In this document: positions 34,749 to 46,100 of the stretch, one piece after another
Position numbering within the stretch: position 1 is the stretch's first letter
How the letters are laid out: every line of letters starts with the position of its first letter
Assembly: GCA_037043455.1 (NCBI GenBank)
Contig: JAWPHD010000005.1
Location: forward strand, 496,001 to 560,000
Length of the DNA: 64,000 nucleotides
Direction of reading: 5' to 3'
Source of the DNA: Cyrtodaria siliqua
Taxonomy: Eukaryota; Mollusca; Bivalvia; Adapedonta; Hiatellidae
Made by a program: the position numbers and the translations under genes
Notes under the pieces: model-generated
Database searches by the model: none
The model's input: the letters and a program-made list of their open reading frames with translations, nothing else
Told to the model about the DNA's origin: nothing

Positions 34749-35935
34749 GTGTAGTGAAACAATTAAAATAAAACAAACTCAACATTCAAATGTCTTTATT
34801 GCAATAAATGACCTGCAATTTGTCGCGAAACAATTATAACATTTGAAATTCTTTATCGCTTTCTGAAGATGAACATCATTTCAGAAATCGTTGTCGCAAC
34901 CGGTAATAAAATGTAGAAACAAATAATAAACGCAAACGACATTACAAACACAAAAGGGCTGACAATAGGGCTACCGCCTAGGAACGGTCAGTGGCAAAGT
35001 AGACCACTGGGGGGGGGGGGGGGGTTTAAACCAGTTCTAGGGTGCACCAAACCTCACACTTACCCTACTGTCATCCCATTAAAACAGGACAGTGTAAATA
35101 AAGAAATCCCTGCCATGATCTAATCTCTAACCAACAAGGCAGCATCAATAGGCAATATAAGTAAAACACAAATATGCCCTTGTAAATATAATACAAAAAT
35201 GCAATAGCCTAGAAAGCCACTATGAAGGTACTCAATGACTTGGCAGAAGCCAGAGCAACAAGAGAATAAACCATTAATGGCACGACAAGAAAGATCATAG
35301 ACAAACATCAAACGCAACCGTCCCAATTTGCTTTAGGTAGGCTTCATCATAGGGTCTACAGCCTGACCGGTCATCGAACAATTAAAGAGGAAAGCATAGT
35401 GGCGAACTGTAAATGAGTCCACCACCAAGCATGCAGTACCATGCAAAATGATAAGGTCATAACCTCTTTTGATAAACCTTTTAAGAAGTTTAACAAAAAT
35501 AGAATGAAAGTGATCATGATGAAGAATCTTTCAATTTGAAATAATAGCAGAAACGGTAGCACATGCAACCGAAATCGTAAAAGTACAATTAAAAGTACAT
35601 AATCATGTTTTCTGAAATAAAGGTAAATGGACTACTTTAAAGGTGTACCTCCATAATTCAAGTACTTTAAAGGTACAGAATCCAACATTGCTAAATTAAA
35701 AGTACGGAACCCAAAATGTTTAAATTAAAGGTACATGACATAACTTCTTCACTTAAAGTTAGTTACCCATAATCATCAAGTTTAAAGGTACTCTACACAA
35801 TGTTATCACATGTTTAAAGGTATAGTGCCACTTTGAAACACTAAGCAAAACTATAGAATTCATTGTACCAATACATATTAATAAAATACAGATACATACA
35901 ATATCAGAATAGACATTCTCTCCCATTCTGTGACA
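34749..35935 (-). mobile_element. Probable gypsy 3' LTR with a nested PLE insertion
   Basis: On the minus strand CAGGGGAGAA (35946-35937) looks like a polypurine tract and is followed at 35935 by TGTCACAG, a plausible LTR start. After the PLE insertion (about 35540-34925) the sequence continues with AATAAA-type signals ('GCAATAAAGACATTTG') to 'GTTTCACTACA' near 34749, giving TG...CA ends. Without the insertion the LTR would be roughly 560 bp. No second LTR was found to confirm it. Confidence 0.4.
34925..35540 (-). mobile_element. PLE (Naiad) 3'-end fragment with the RT C-terminus
   Basis: Minus-strand reading gives decayed FHSIFVKLLKRFIKRGYDLI, ACLVVDSFTVRHYAFLFNCS, MTGQAVDPMMKPT and a stop, then the complete tail. 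A run of 16 G (35009-35024 on +) lies next to the 'GGTTTAAACC' palindrome. The stop region keeps ATGAT, TAAAG and TGAT, but two stem positions are mismatched. Confidence 0.85.
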
Positions 35936-35959
35936 TTCTCCCCTGACTACCAATAACCA

Positions 35960-38045
35960 TAGAACCTACTGCATTCTGATTTTGGGAGAGATTCTGTTTT
36001 TGCACTAATTGGCGCAACCCATTCATCATATCTATCCGGTGGTCTTTTTGTTCTTTGCGGTCTGCCTGGTCTCCCAGCTACCACTGGAACGTCTGAAACA
36101 TTAAAACTTTCTGCATTAGTGCTATCTGTAGTAGACGTTTAATTTCTACTACCAGTAGACTCTCTGTCACTATTTTCATAAACGGCTTGACTTCTATCTG
36201 AAAAATGAAAATCAGTAGAGTTAAGTGAGTTATGCCTATTTGAATTTAAATTCGAATAGGGCTGATTCCTTGTATTCTCTAACACAGTTGATCTACCAGA
36301 CTGGGAACTGGCTTGACCCTCACAGACAACTGTATATCGTTGACTGGTTGCTCCGGTCTCTGTATACGTACGCGGGGCTTGTGTACAGGTCTACTGTGAG
36401 GAGGTACATATCTTGGAATGGCCATCTGACTTCCATTGCTGCTTTCAGACCCACTGTCCTGAGCTCTGTTTTCTGTGGGTATCTGTTCTGGCAGATTGTC
36501 TTCGTTTTGGGGTTTATCCCTAGTTGCTCTAAGAGGTCTCTCTGGTGGGGTTTCTCTCTGTTCTGCATCCACAATGTATGGAATGGACAAGTAAATTTCT
36601 GTGTAGGACCTTATCACGTCCTTTACTATCTTCTTTCTTCACACAGTACACCGAAACTGCTGGATTTGGTGTACTTGTGACGATGTATGGATCCTTCCCT
36701 GTCGGAGTCACTTTCCTGAGCAGAACTTTATCGCACACCTCTAGTGTCGAATGTCTTATTCCGGCATCATAATGCTTCCTGTACCGCTCGGATTGTTTCG
36801 CAGCTGTCGCAGTTGCAATCTTGTAAGCAAACTCCGTACGCTTCTTCAATTTCTTTGCATAGTTGGCCTTCTATCCTGGTTTGATTGTTGGATCTTCAAT
36901 CCCCAGGAAAGCATCTATGGCTAGACGTGGTTGCCATCCAAATAGCAAATAGTGGGGTCAATATCCTGTTGATTCATGTCTTTTGGCATTGTTGGCACAC
37001 ACTAGCGACTTAACATACTATTTCCAGTTGGCTTTTCCGGACGATTCTAATGTTCGAAGCATTCCCAGCAACGTAGAGATAAAGCGTTCTGTTATACCAT
37101 TACCCATAGGGTGGTATAGAGTTGTTCTCGACCTCTACTCCAGCAATCTTACACAGTTCCTTGATGACTTTGCTCTCGACAGTGCGTCCCTGATCGCTGT
37201 ATAATCTTGCTGGAAAATAATAGTGAGCAAAGGAGTTTTCAAATAAAACTCTAGCCGTTGTTTGAGGTGTCTGATTCCACGTTAGAATCGCCTGGGCATA
37301 GCGCGTAAAAGTATCCATAATCACAAGAATGTTCTCGTATCCACCTGCAGATCGCTCTAAAGACAACAAATCTATGCATACAATTTCCATAGGGCGTGAA
37401 CTATGTATGGGAACAATGTGAGCAGCTGCCGTAGTTGGAGTCTTCCTCCTGATGCAGTTCGAACAGGTTCGAACCTTATGTAGAATGTCTTGATCCATGG
37501 TCGGCCAGAAAAGCCTCTTCTTCGCAAGCGAAAGGGTTTTGTTACGTCCCTGATGACCAACATTATCATGCAGACCTTTTAATGATATCTCTCTGTAATA
37601 CTCTGGCAATACAAGCTGGATTACTTCTTGACCATCAGTCTGTGTCTTCCTGTATAGGACTTTCCCCAATATGTGCAGACAACTTCTCTATCTCAAATAC
37701 TTGTAGACTTCTTGAGGTTCCTGTTTGATCTCATCTTTGTCCAACTGTATTTTGTTGTCTACAATATAGTATATTCTGGCAATATGAGAGTCCTTTAGCT
37801 GCTCCTTTTTTCCAGTCAATGTTACTGAAGTCGACTGCATTTAGTACTGGCTCTATAGGTTCCATCTCTAATTGGACATTTCCTGAAATAACTAGACTCT
37901 CTGCGAGTATATGGTCCTCCGATCTAACAAGAGCACGTCACAAAGAACATAACCGATACTTCTTTGTCGTCTTCTCTTGGTTGTCGACTTAAACCATCTC
38001 CATAGCAGTTAGACTTTCCGCTTCTGTATACCAGCCTGAAGTTTT
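35960..38045 (-). pseudogene. Ty3/gypsy pol: RNase H end, integrase and C-terminal region
   Basis: From 38030 downward on the minus strand: GDGLSRQPREDDKE (end of RNase H), then an open stretch 37669-37100 with the zinc-binding integrase N-terminus (HDNVGHQGRNKTL, CSNCIRRKT) and the rve core with catalytic Asp in VCIDLLSLE and YSDQG. A single-base frame change near 37140 leads to YHPMGNGITERF, which carries the catalytic Glu. After stops comes a C-terminal domain (YDAGIRHSTLEVCDKVLLRK, GPYIV-like 'KDPYIVTSTPNPAVSVY') and a proline/arginine-rich end (RPRRPQRTKRPPDRY). Most of gag, protease and RT is absent, so this is a truncated, inactive element. The frame at 36225-36680 is its antisense shadow. 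Confidence 0.85.
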
Positions 38046-38149
38046 AGTTCCCTAAGGCTGCCAACCAACGGTGTCCTGTTGCATCAAGCTTGGCTGTAGT
38101 AGTTATGTAAGTAAGTGGGTTGTTGTCAGATATGGGCAAGGCTCTTTGT

Positions 38150-38202
38150 AACGCTGTGGTCGAGGCTCTTCGTCCCGGGTTTGGATCCCCGAGGAGCACC
38201 CA
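38150..38202 (+). repeat. tRNA-like 3' half ending in CCA (left outer arm)
   Basis: 'CGTCCCGGGTTTGGATCCCC' followed by GAGGAGCACCCA resembles a tRNA T-arm and acceptor with a genomically encoded CCA. It mirrors the tRNA-Pro-like segment at 38344-38420. Confidence 0.5.
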
Positions 38203-38348
38203 AATATAACAGGCGGTGAACAAATCGTTCCTCAAACGGGACTCGAAACCAGGGTCGTCTCTGGTTTACCGTACCAGGTCTCTAACAACTGAGCTATTGA
38301 GGACATACTATTATGAAACAATTTTTTCACCACCTGTTATATTTGGGG
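38203..38348. repeat. 31-bp inverted repeat flanking a tRNA-like core
   Basis: AAATATAACAGGCGGTGAAC (38202-38221) is mirrored by 'TTTTTTCACCACCTGTTATA' plus TTT (38322-38343). With the outer tRNA-like ends, the whole block 38150-38420 is an imperfect palindrome centred on the tRNA-like core. A second, single-armed copy of this arrangement is at 45829-45940. Confidence 0.65.
38230..38302 (-). repeat. 73-nt tRNA-like core (anticodon-position GGT)
   Basis: Minus strand: CCTCAAT pairs with TTGAGG at the other end (6 pairs), A-box-like TAGCTCAGTTGTTAGAG, an anticodon arm CTGGT/ACCAG around ACGGTAA, and a T-loop GGTTTCGAGTCCC with one extra T in the B-box. The loop has C where U33 is universal, so it is unlikely to be a working tRNA. 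The same core is at 45829-45898. Confidence 0.55.
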
Positions 38349-38420
38349 GCTCGTCCGGGATCTGAACACGGGACCTCTCGCAAATACCGTTCCGATGCTC
38401 TACCGCTAGGCTAACCGGCC
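38344..38420 (-). repeat. tRNA-Pro-derived sequence with templated CCA
   Basis: Minus strand ends 'TTCAGATCCCGGACGAGCCC' + CCA and contains GCGAGAGGTCCCG and TAGCCTAGCGGTAGAGC. This matches metazoan tRNA-Pro in T-arm, variable region and acceptor end. Animal tRNA genes do not encode CCA, so this arose from a mature tRNA or a retroelement primer site. On + it reads as the 18-nt tRNA-Pro primer-binding sequence TGGGGGCTCGTCCGGGAT. The acceptor stem no longer pairs fully. Confidence 0.6.
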
Positions 38421-38824
38421 GGGCAATGCAATATCAATCTGCCTGTTAGATATCTTTCAACCGTGACACAATTAAAAGTCGTATCTATTCCCTTGATTCT
38501 CCGAGATTCGTTAAACTATTAAGAGTCTATTCGTTTTCGTAATCTTAATTTCAATGGGTTTCTTTCGATGTTTATATACAATATATATCATTATTTTATG
38601 ATAAGCAATGAAATACTGTATTTTATCAGTGAAATAAAAGTGTTATTCCACACTGTGGAATATAGAGTTTTATTTCCACAGTAGCTGCCGGGACTACTTT
38701 CAAATGTACAACCAACACAACTATTGGATGGATTTTCCTACAAATTTACAAGAATGTTGCTTTTGATGTCTAGTTGTATTTTTTGTCTTTTTTATTTTTT
38801 ATTTTCTTTTATTGTCTTTATTTA

Positions 38825-39640
38825 AATAAAGGCCTATTATTAGATACATAAAATAGGAAAAATATAGCATTTTGTAAAAATCCAACAAAATTAAAAACAT
38901 TAATCATAATGGTACGGTTCCAAAAATCAATATTAAATCTCAATATGCATGGTGACCTATAATTTTAATTGCATATATTGTCTAAATATATGTTCAATTA
39001 AGTGCCTAGGAAGTTTAAACAAATTCTGTTATTAGGAACATAACAAAAAAGGAAAATATACCATTTCTATATAACTTCATACAAAACGTGGCCTTTTAGC
39101 ATAGGGGTAGGGTTTCAATTTTTTTTTATAAACAAGCATAGGGACCTATCATTTTTATTGCACATTTTGTTTTTATATATGTTAAACTATGTGCTTAGAA
39201 AGTTTAAACAAATTATATTATTGGGAACATACAAAAAAAGAAGGAAATTGTATCATTATTGGCTAATTTGTGCATAAATTGTGGTAATGGTCTCAACAGA
39301 TTTTGTAAAAAAATATAGGTTTTACATAAAGATGTGCTTTAAATGTTATTGTAATTAAATGTTCTTTACTTTAATACAATTTTAGCAGAATTGTGACCAA
39401 TGAATAAATGATTAGACTTCAAAAATATCTTATTTAGCTATTTCATGGACTTGTTCAACTTTGTGGAAAGATTGACATGACGGTGGCATTACACATTATT
39501 TTTTAAAATTTTAACAATCATGGTGACGTACCATTAATTTTGCCTTTTCTGTCTATATATATAATTGACTTACTGTACAAAAAGTTTAAAGAAAATCTGT
39601 TATGCAGAAAAAACTATAGAAAATGTCTTTAATTACTTTC
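38825..39640. repeat. Degenerate tandem array, about 180-bp period
   Basis: 'GTTTAAACAAATTCTGTTAT', 'GTTTAAACAAATTATATTAT' and 'GTTTAAAGAAAATCTGTTAT' recur, with 'GGTGACCTATAATTTTAATT'-type blocks between. About four eroded units. Confidence 0.6.
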
Positions 39641-39788
39641 TTTCTACAACGTTAACGGTTTCAAAAAGCGACGTCATGTAACGTTTCGTTACGTCATCGT
39701 AAACAGGGCGCGTAGCCAGGTGTGTAAAACGGTTTCGTTACTGAAATTGCTTAAGTTATTGTTTTTAAAATCATAAAATAAAAAGAAA

Positions 39789-39945
39789 ATTTGTTGTTTT
39801 GTCGTGAATAACATATTTTATTTCATCTCGAAGTGAGAAAGCTTTTATATTTTCACTCATGCTTCGCATTCGTGAAAATATAAAGTTTTCTCACTTCTTG
39901 ATGAAATAAAATATGTTATTCACTCCAAAACAACAAATATCCTCT
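39789..39945. repeat. Large palindromic repeat, about 70-nt arms
   Basis: 'TTTGTTGTTTTGTCGTGAAT' ... 'TATATTTTCACTCATGCTTC' is mirrored by 'GTGAAAATATAAAGTTTTCT' ... 'ATTCACTCCAAAACAACAAA'. Related to 17036-17152. Confidence 0.85.
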
Positions 39946-39964
39946 ATGTATTAGTGTTATCTTT

Positions 39965-40045
39965 GTAGTTATTGTTTGTTTTGTGCGTGTTTGTGGTTGA
40001 CTGTGATCTTAGAATGCAATATTTCCTGTTCGACATGTATATCTA
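39965..40045 (+). repeat. PLE 3'-terminal module, isolated
   Basis: 'TTTGTGGTTGACTGTGATCT' followed by 'ATTTCCTGTTCGACATGTAT'; only the last 60-80 bp of the tail is present. Confidence 0.65.
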
Positions 40046-40285
40046 CTTGTAGTGAAAACACGAGCACTTTCTACCCATCAATAAGTATGCTGATAAAAGC
40101 AACAGTAGTTTCACGACATCATTGTGTAAATAAAGGATCTTACATGCTTATACTATATGTGTAATACTGAATTGATAAAACGAATAAAATGATATGATGC
40201 GAGACACAGGTTCGATGAACGTGGTTTGGGCTTATTAATAGAAGAAATAAAATAAAAAATAAAATGTTCTTATTTTCAAATCCCT

Positions 40286-40355
40286 GATATCATCTAGAGA
40301 ATTCAATTCCAATACCTCAGGGCCTATTGATATTGAATTCGCGGGATGATATCAG
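40286..40355. repeat. Palindromic repeat
   Basis: CCTGATATCATC / GATGATATCAGG and GAATTCAAT / ATTGAATTC form nested arms around 'CCTCAGGGCC'. Confidence 0.7.
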
Positions 40356-43300
40356 GTGTGATAGGGAAACAATGAGAGTGATGATTTATACATATAACTC
40401 GTTGATAGTTGACGATTTAACGCACAAGTTGCTAAATGCAATGGCAAGAATTGGCAAGAAAAATAATCAGTTATGGGTATTCGTTTCAAATTGATATTCC
40501 ATACAAAAAAAACGCACACATTGTCTTTCGGGTGTTTGATATTCTTTCATTGCTTATACTCATTGTTTTTGACATTTTGAATGAACTTAATTATCAACCA
40601 TATACAATTAGATAGTCCACACATATTCGACACAAAACGGTACTATGCTGTCAACAAAATGTTATGCAAGCCTGATAAATTCAATAGAGAGGCCCTACGT
40701 AATTTCACATAACTAATCCTGATAAATATTCAATTTATTGTCAATTATTCTTATATTAACCTCTCCTGGGCCCTCTGACAGAAGAGCTATTACTTCAAAT
40801 GAATAGGGCACCAGTCACCAAGTGCGCTTGTAAAATTGCGTAAATAAAGTAAATGTCATAACTCGTTCATATGAGAAAACAATTTGATGAATCGTATAGG
40901 TCCGAGTATTAACTTTCATATACCATCTAACCCCTTCTCCAAGAGCGTAAACGGAGTTGGCTTGGGTCTGAAATAAAGCCTTACTTTCGGCTTAAAAGAT
41001 TACATAACTGTAAAATTGAAACATTTAATATGTAATTTTAAACTGGTTATGCCAGAAAAAAAAACACCTGTGTTTCTGGTTACTCAGTTGAAAAAATTAG
41101 GGTAGGTAGGTATTTTTTTCTCTTCTTTTTTTTTCTTTTTTTTTTTTCATGGATGTCAAAACTAATCGGATTCTATTTTAATATATATAGCATCTTTGCT
41201 AGGGGCTTACTTAAGTTCTAATTCAAGAATGGAACAGCCTAAGTGTCCTATCATGCTGACGCACACAAAGCATCTTTAATATTGCAAATATTTGTTTGAT
41301 TTTTGACATTAAGCTTAGTATTTATACCACTTCTTAGTCTTCTGGTTATTTTTTTATATAAAACCACATACCTAAACATATCAAATATCTAGGATACTGT
41401 GAAATGTATATCTGTTTCACGTGGCAGTGCGGAAATAAATGGTATTTTTATACAATTTCTTATTTAGAAAAACTATTATAATCCCATACTGCCATTTATT
41501 TTAATATGAATCTTTGCATGTATTCTTATCAAAATCTATGAATATTTCAAAGAGGTGTTCGAAAATAAGTTAAGGTGCTACGTGATAATTTGGCCACTTC
41601 ATTGTTTCAGAAAGAAAGTGTCCAATATGTTTGTCATTCTGTCATAAAACTAAACTTTCATTAATATTAAAACTGTCATTAACACGAGTCGTACATTAAG
41701 CCTGTCGTGTTTTTTTTAAAATGAATCACTGAACTTATATCAATGTATCCAAATGAAAATAATCATAAAAATAATAATCAAATCTAGACAAAATAATATA
41801 TAAATAAAAGTTGCCTTCAGTCACAATTTTTAAAAAAAAAATTGTGTTATTTGTTGACAACAAACATATTTTAAGTTTTTTTGATAAAAGGTCCCAGAGT
41901 AATGTAGTTATAGACAAGGTGTTAAGCTCTCTCTGGTCTCCGGTTGCAGAAAAACGGTTTGATCAAGTTGTTTTCGGTTTTCGGTTTCTAGAATGACATA
42001 CATCTGCGATTCCAACCAGCCCAGATTTGTAGATAAATCTCGGAATTTGGCCAGAGAAAAAATTGATGAAAGCAGTTAGGTATCAAATGTTGACCAGAGA
42101 AAGCACGTGGAACCTGTTGGTGAGGCTTAGTTTGTATTCCTCCTGTGTCTGGGTGTCCCTCATAAGGCTAACATTGTATCTTTTCCTATTTGTTGTATTC
42201 TCCATCCAATGGAAATGTATATACTTAACAAATAAAGAAAAAAAACACTTTGTTATTTCGAGGTGTGGCGACGCGCGTTTCAAAGTAAACTAATAGCTTT
42301 GTTTTTGTTTGTTATTTTAATTTAGTACTTATCTATCATCATGATCATTAATAGATGATATATATTTTGAATGTTAATATATGTTAGCTGGTTAGTATAA
42401 CAGAAAATAAGTTCTAACTCAAATCGGTATGATGATACAATCATATCAATCCATTATACATAAATTCATTCTGGAAAGCAAACGTGTTTATCATATGGAC
42501 ACAATAATCATGATAATAATTGAAGATACACAAGCAATGGAACCACATACGACCTTCTGTCTTAAATAACGAGGTAATTAAGTTACCTCCTTTTGGCCTC
42601 TTTTTAAACCGTAGACATTTAATTAATTTCCATTTAATAGTACTTTTTCTGATCACCTGAACACCTAATCCGATATAAAATGTTGTAATATATCTGGATG
42701 TGCAGGTGAGGTGACTTGCTATATATAAGAACACAGTGTCCTAAGCGTGTTATTTGCCTATAAATGTGCGGTTGTAGTTGTATTGGAAACAATGTCTGCA
42801 AAGCAGCTGCACAGCGTGTGTGGCTATTGTATTTAGTTCTGGATTTAGTTTATCACGACTTGATTTCAATGGAATTGCCACTGCTTTAGGAAACAGGTAC
42901 ACTTTATATTAAATGTTTTGATTATTCATGTTTCAATATAGAATCACAGAAACAGAATATTATCGCATATATACGAACTACTTGAACACGTTTTTATTGC
43001 AGTGTTTCGATACTGCATTACGTGGTTCCGCCTTAATTGAATTAAGCGATGGGGATGCTTATATTAGTAGGATTTTATAACGGATATTTCGACAATAAAA
43101 CACGTTTTTACTGGAAAAATGCGATAACCTGTTTAAAATTACCTGTTGAATGTATTAATTTTACACTATGCAAACTTTTTATTTCATACCCCGTTTTGTT
43201 TTCTTGGAGAAGGAGTTGGATGGGGTATGAACGTTGATACTCTGACCACGTAATGGTGATAAGTGCAACTTCCCTACTTATTCATAATTTCCCATACTCT

Positions 43301-43865
43301 GTAAACGGTCAAACATGCCACAAAGAAAGGGAAGCTCCCCACATTTTCGAACTTTCCTATGGAACGGTTTTCTACTGTACATATGAAATTCAACAAGCAC
43401 TTATTAATAAATGCTGCATTAAAATGTTAGGCCTCCACCGCGATAACGAATATTTCACTTCAGTTGTAGACAAATACGAGAATATGTGAATTTTCTACAA
43501 TAATTATTTAGTTGAATTGTAGTATATCTTAAACCGATATTAATTTTAAAGCATTGTATTATAGTGGTTTGTTTCAATAAAAATGGTTTTTCAAGGTTTT
43601 GTTAAATGTTTCACTACTATTTGTATTATTTATAAACGTTTATGAAAGAGTCTCCTTGAAAAGTTGATCTGCCTGATCACCTTTTGAAACATCTGCCTAC
43701 TTACGAAGATTGCAGTGGTGTGCTTGTTTTACAGATGGCGTAACTTTAATGTTTTGAATTTAATTTGTTTAGGCCAATGGATTCGACAATTGCTCACATC
43801 ATTCAACTTGTCACATGTTTGGAAATCATAACATACAACATAATATAGATAGAAATGAATAAGCT
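40356..43865. other. No recognisable gene
   Basis: AT-rich, with a T-rich low-complexity run at 41115-41150. Frames at 41735-41996, 42063-42293, 42441-42734 and 43049-43489 show no domain I recognise and no consistent splice context. No repeats noted. Confidence 0.4.
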
Positions 43866-43869
43866 GAAC

Positions 43870-43940
43870 TTGTGTGTTTTGGGTTGACTGTGTTCAGTGA
43901 AAGATACATTTCCTGTTCGACTTTTATTCCTACATTCAAT
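43870..43940 (+). repeat. PLE 3'-terminal module, isolated
   Basis: 'TGTGTTTTGGGTTGACTGTG' then 'ATTTCCTGTTCGACTTTTAT'. Confidence 0.65.
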
Positions 43941-43974
43941 ATCATTTAATAAATGGAGAATATTAAAAGGGTAT

Positions 43975-44095
43975 TTTCATACCACACCCTATATAAGGCC
44001 TGAGACGCCATATCAGCCCGAGAGCTTTAGCTCGAGTGATGATATGAGCCGAGGGCTTGATATAGGGTGTGATATGAAATACATATGTTTGTCTC
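43975..44095. repeat. Palindromic repeat
   Basis: 'TTTCATACCACACCCTATAT' is mirrored by 'ATATAGGGTGTGATATGAAA', with an inner 'GAGCTTTAGCTC' centre. It abuts the minisatellite that follows. Confidence 0.8.
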
Positions 44096-44099
44096 GCCC

Positions 44100-45190
44100 A
44101 CGATAGCGGGTAGCGAGACATAGCAGTCACTTTTCCGGTGGCGCCGGCGGCCACATTTAAAATCAACTATATCTCAACAACCACTGCTCAAATTTTTCTA
44201 AAACTTTATCAGATGGTTTATTGGGTCAAGGGACATCACGTAATGCTAAAATACCAAGGTATAGGCCATATTTTGCGTTATTTTCCCAGGAATTAACCTT
44301 GGTTAAGTTACCTGTATGTGATTGCCTCATTTTCTTTGTTTGATACTTGGTCATATGCATAGTTGTCACTGGTGGACATCACTGAAAGACAAAAATTACC
44401 AAGGTCAAGGTCATATTTTGCTTATTTTCTAAAAAATAACCTTGTTTAGATAACTAAACCTTGGTTAGGTAACTTAACCTCAGTTAACTTTATGTGATTG
44501 CCTCATTTTATGTCTTTGAACCTTGGCCATATTGTTGGCATTGGTGGACATCGCTGAACGATAAAAAATACCAAGGTCATGTTTTGCGTTATTTTACCCT
44601 TAAAATCAGTTTGATTAGGTAAGTTAACCTCAGTTAGCTTTTTCTGATAATTCAATTTATTTTGTTTGATACTTGATCATATGATGGGCATTGGTGGAAA
44701 TCACTGAACGACAAAAATTACCAAGGTCAAGGTCATATTTTTCATTATTTTCCCCAAACTTAACCTTGGTTACGTAACTTAACCTCAGTTAACCTTAGGT
44801 GATTGTCTCACTTTATATCTTTGATACTTGGTCATATGTATTGTTGGCATTAGTGGACATCGCTGGATGACAAAAATACCAAGGTCAAGGTCATATTTTG
44901 CATTATTTTCCTCGAACTTAACCTTAGATAGGTTAACTTAACCTAGATTAGGTAACTTAACCTCAGTTAACTTGATGGACATCGCTGAACGACAACAAAT
45001 ACAAAGGTCAAAGTCATATTTTGTGTTATTTTCCCAAAACTACATCCTGGTTAACCTAAGTCACTTAATTTCTTATGATTATCTCGCTTTTATTTGTTTG
45101 ATACTTTGTCATATGAAGTGTTGTCTTTGGTGGACATCATTTGAGCACAAATTTAATAAAATATTTCATATATGCCATTTGCCGCGGTGG
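44100..45190. repeat. Minisatellite/satellite array, about 160-bp units, six copies
   Basis: Each unit carries 'TACCAAGGTCAAGGTCATAT', TTTGC(G)TTATTTTCCC, 'TTAACCTCAGTTAAC' and 'GTTGGCATTGGTGGACATCG' with variation. The array is bracketed by 'TGTCTCGCCCACGATAGCGG' (about 44090) and 'GCGGTGGGCGAGACA' (about 45183), which are inverted to each other. Confidence 0.85.
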
Positions 45191-45364
45191 GCGAGACACC
45201 CTCAGACCGAGGTCTTGTTTATTCTATTTATCATATACTTCAGCTTTGTTGAAATGTCAGCTTCAGCTCACGCTTCGCCTCGGTTGACATTATTTTCCTC
45301 AGGTTGACAATATCCACTGTCACCCTCTTTGGGTTGCAATATTTATATATTGTAATAAAACCAC

Positions 45365-45700
45365 AAACAAATAAAAACGATTTTAGTCATTTTTCAACAG
45401 TTTGCTCTAAAATATAAATACTTGAGCATATATGTTATATCTAATACAATAAATGACTTGGATATGTATAGTGTGCAACATTTTCAATTTGTTATTTTTG
45501 TTCAAACTTTTTCAAAAAATAATTCCAGATTCCGTCGATTTTTGACAAAAATACTTATTTTTCGTCCTAAAATTAAGGCATTTCCAAACAACATGCGGTT
45601 TGGAAAAATGTTCTATTTAATCACTGGACCGTATCCTGCCCAAGAAGGTTACAATAAATATTTTTTCTATTGTATTAGATATATTCTACATTTTAATAAG
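45365..45700 (+). repeat. Single unit of the fold-back arm repeat
   Basis: Matches 2580-2900 and 2940-3270 of the right arm ('AATAATTCCAGATTCCGTCG', 'AAATTAAGGCATTTCCAAAC', 'TTTAATCACTGGACC'). Confidence 0.8.
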
Positions 45701-45828
45701 AGTCCTGAAAGTAAACATTTATCTAGATTTAATATACAACAGCGTCGATATGTGTCGATATTTGTTTGTTGTAATACAACCACACCACACAAATAACGAA
45801 AACCTACTTCTGTGCTTTAATAAGTTAA

Positions 45829-45940
45829 CAACGATAGCTCAGTAGTGAAAGTGCTGTTTCGGTAAACCAGAGACCATGGGTTCGAGTCCCGGTTGAGGAA
45901 CGATTTTTTCATCACCTGTTATATTTTGGGGGCTCGTCCG
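45829..45940 (+). repeat. tRNA-like core plus inverted-repeat arm, second copy
   Basis: 'GATAGCTCAGTAGTGAAAGT', TCGGTAAACCAG, 'GGGTTCGAGTCCCGGTTGAG' then 'ATTTTTTCATCACCTGTTAT' and TGGGGGCTCGTCCG. Same block order as 38302 down to 38190 on the minus strand, but with the tRNA-Pro-type primer sequence and only one arm. Confidence 0.65.
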
Positions 45941-46100
45941 TAACTTTATTACTTACGAGTATCGCCGTTTACTGAGCGGATACAAACGCATGTGACTTTT
46001 GCATAGATCATAACAATGCATTCTCACAGATTCCAAAATCCAAGCCCCGTGTGGTTCCCGGGGACCCCGTTTAGTCACGGTGCAAAGAATAGGGCCATTG

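Noticed and set aside
36225..36680. Long plus-strand frame
   Set aside because: Antisense shadow of the gypsy C-terminal region, which has recognisable domains on the minus strand.
38230..38302. Functional tRNA-Thr (GGT)
   Set aside because: U33 is replaced by C, the B-box carries an extra T, and the sequence recurs as part of a repeat family.
38344..38361. Primer-binding site of the neighbouring gypsy element
   Set aside because: It reads on the plus strand while the gypsy element is on the minus strand, and no LTR end adjoins it in the right order.
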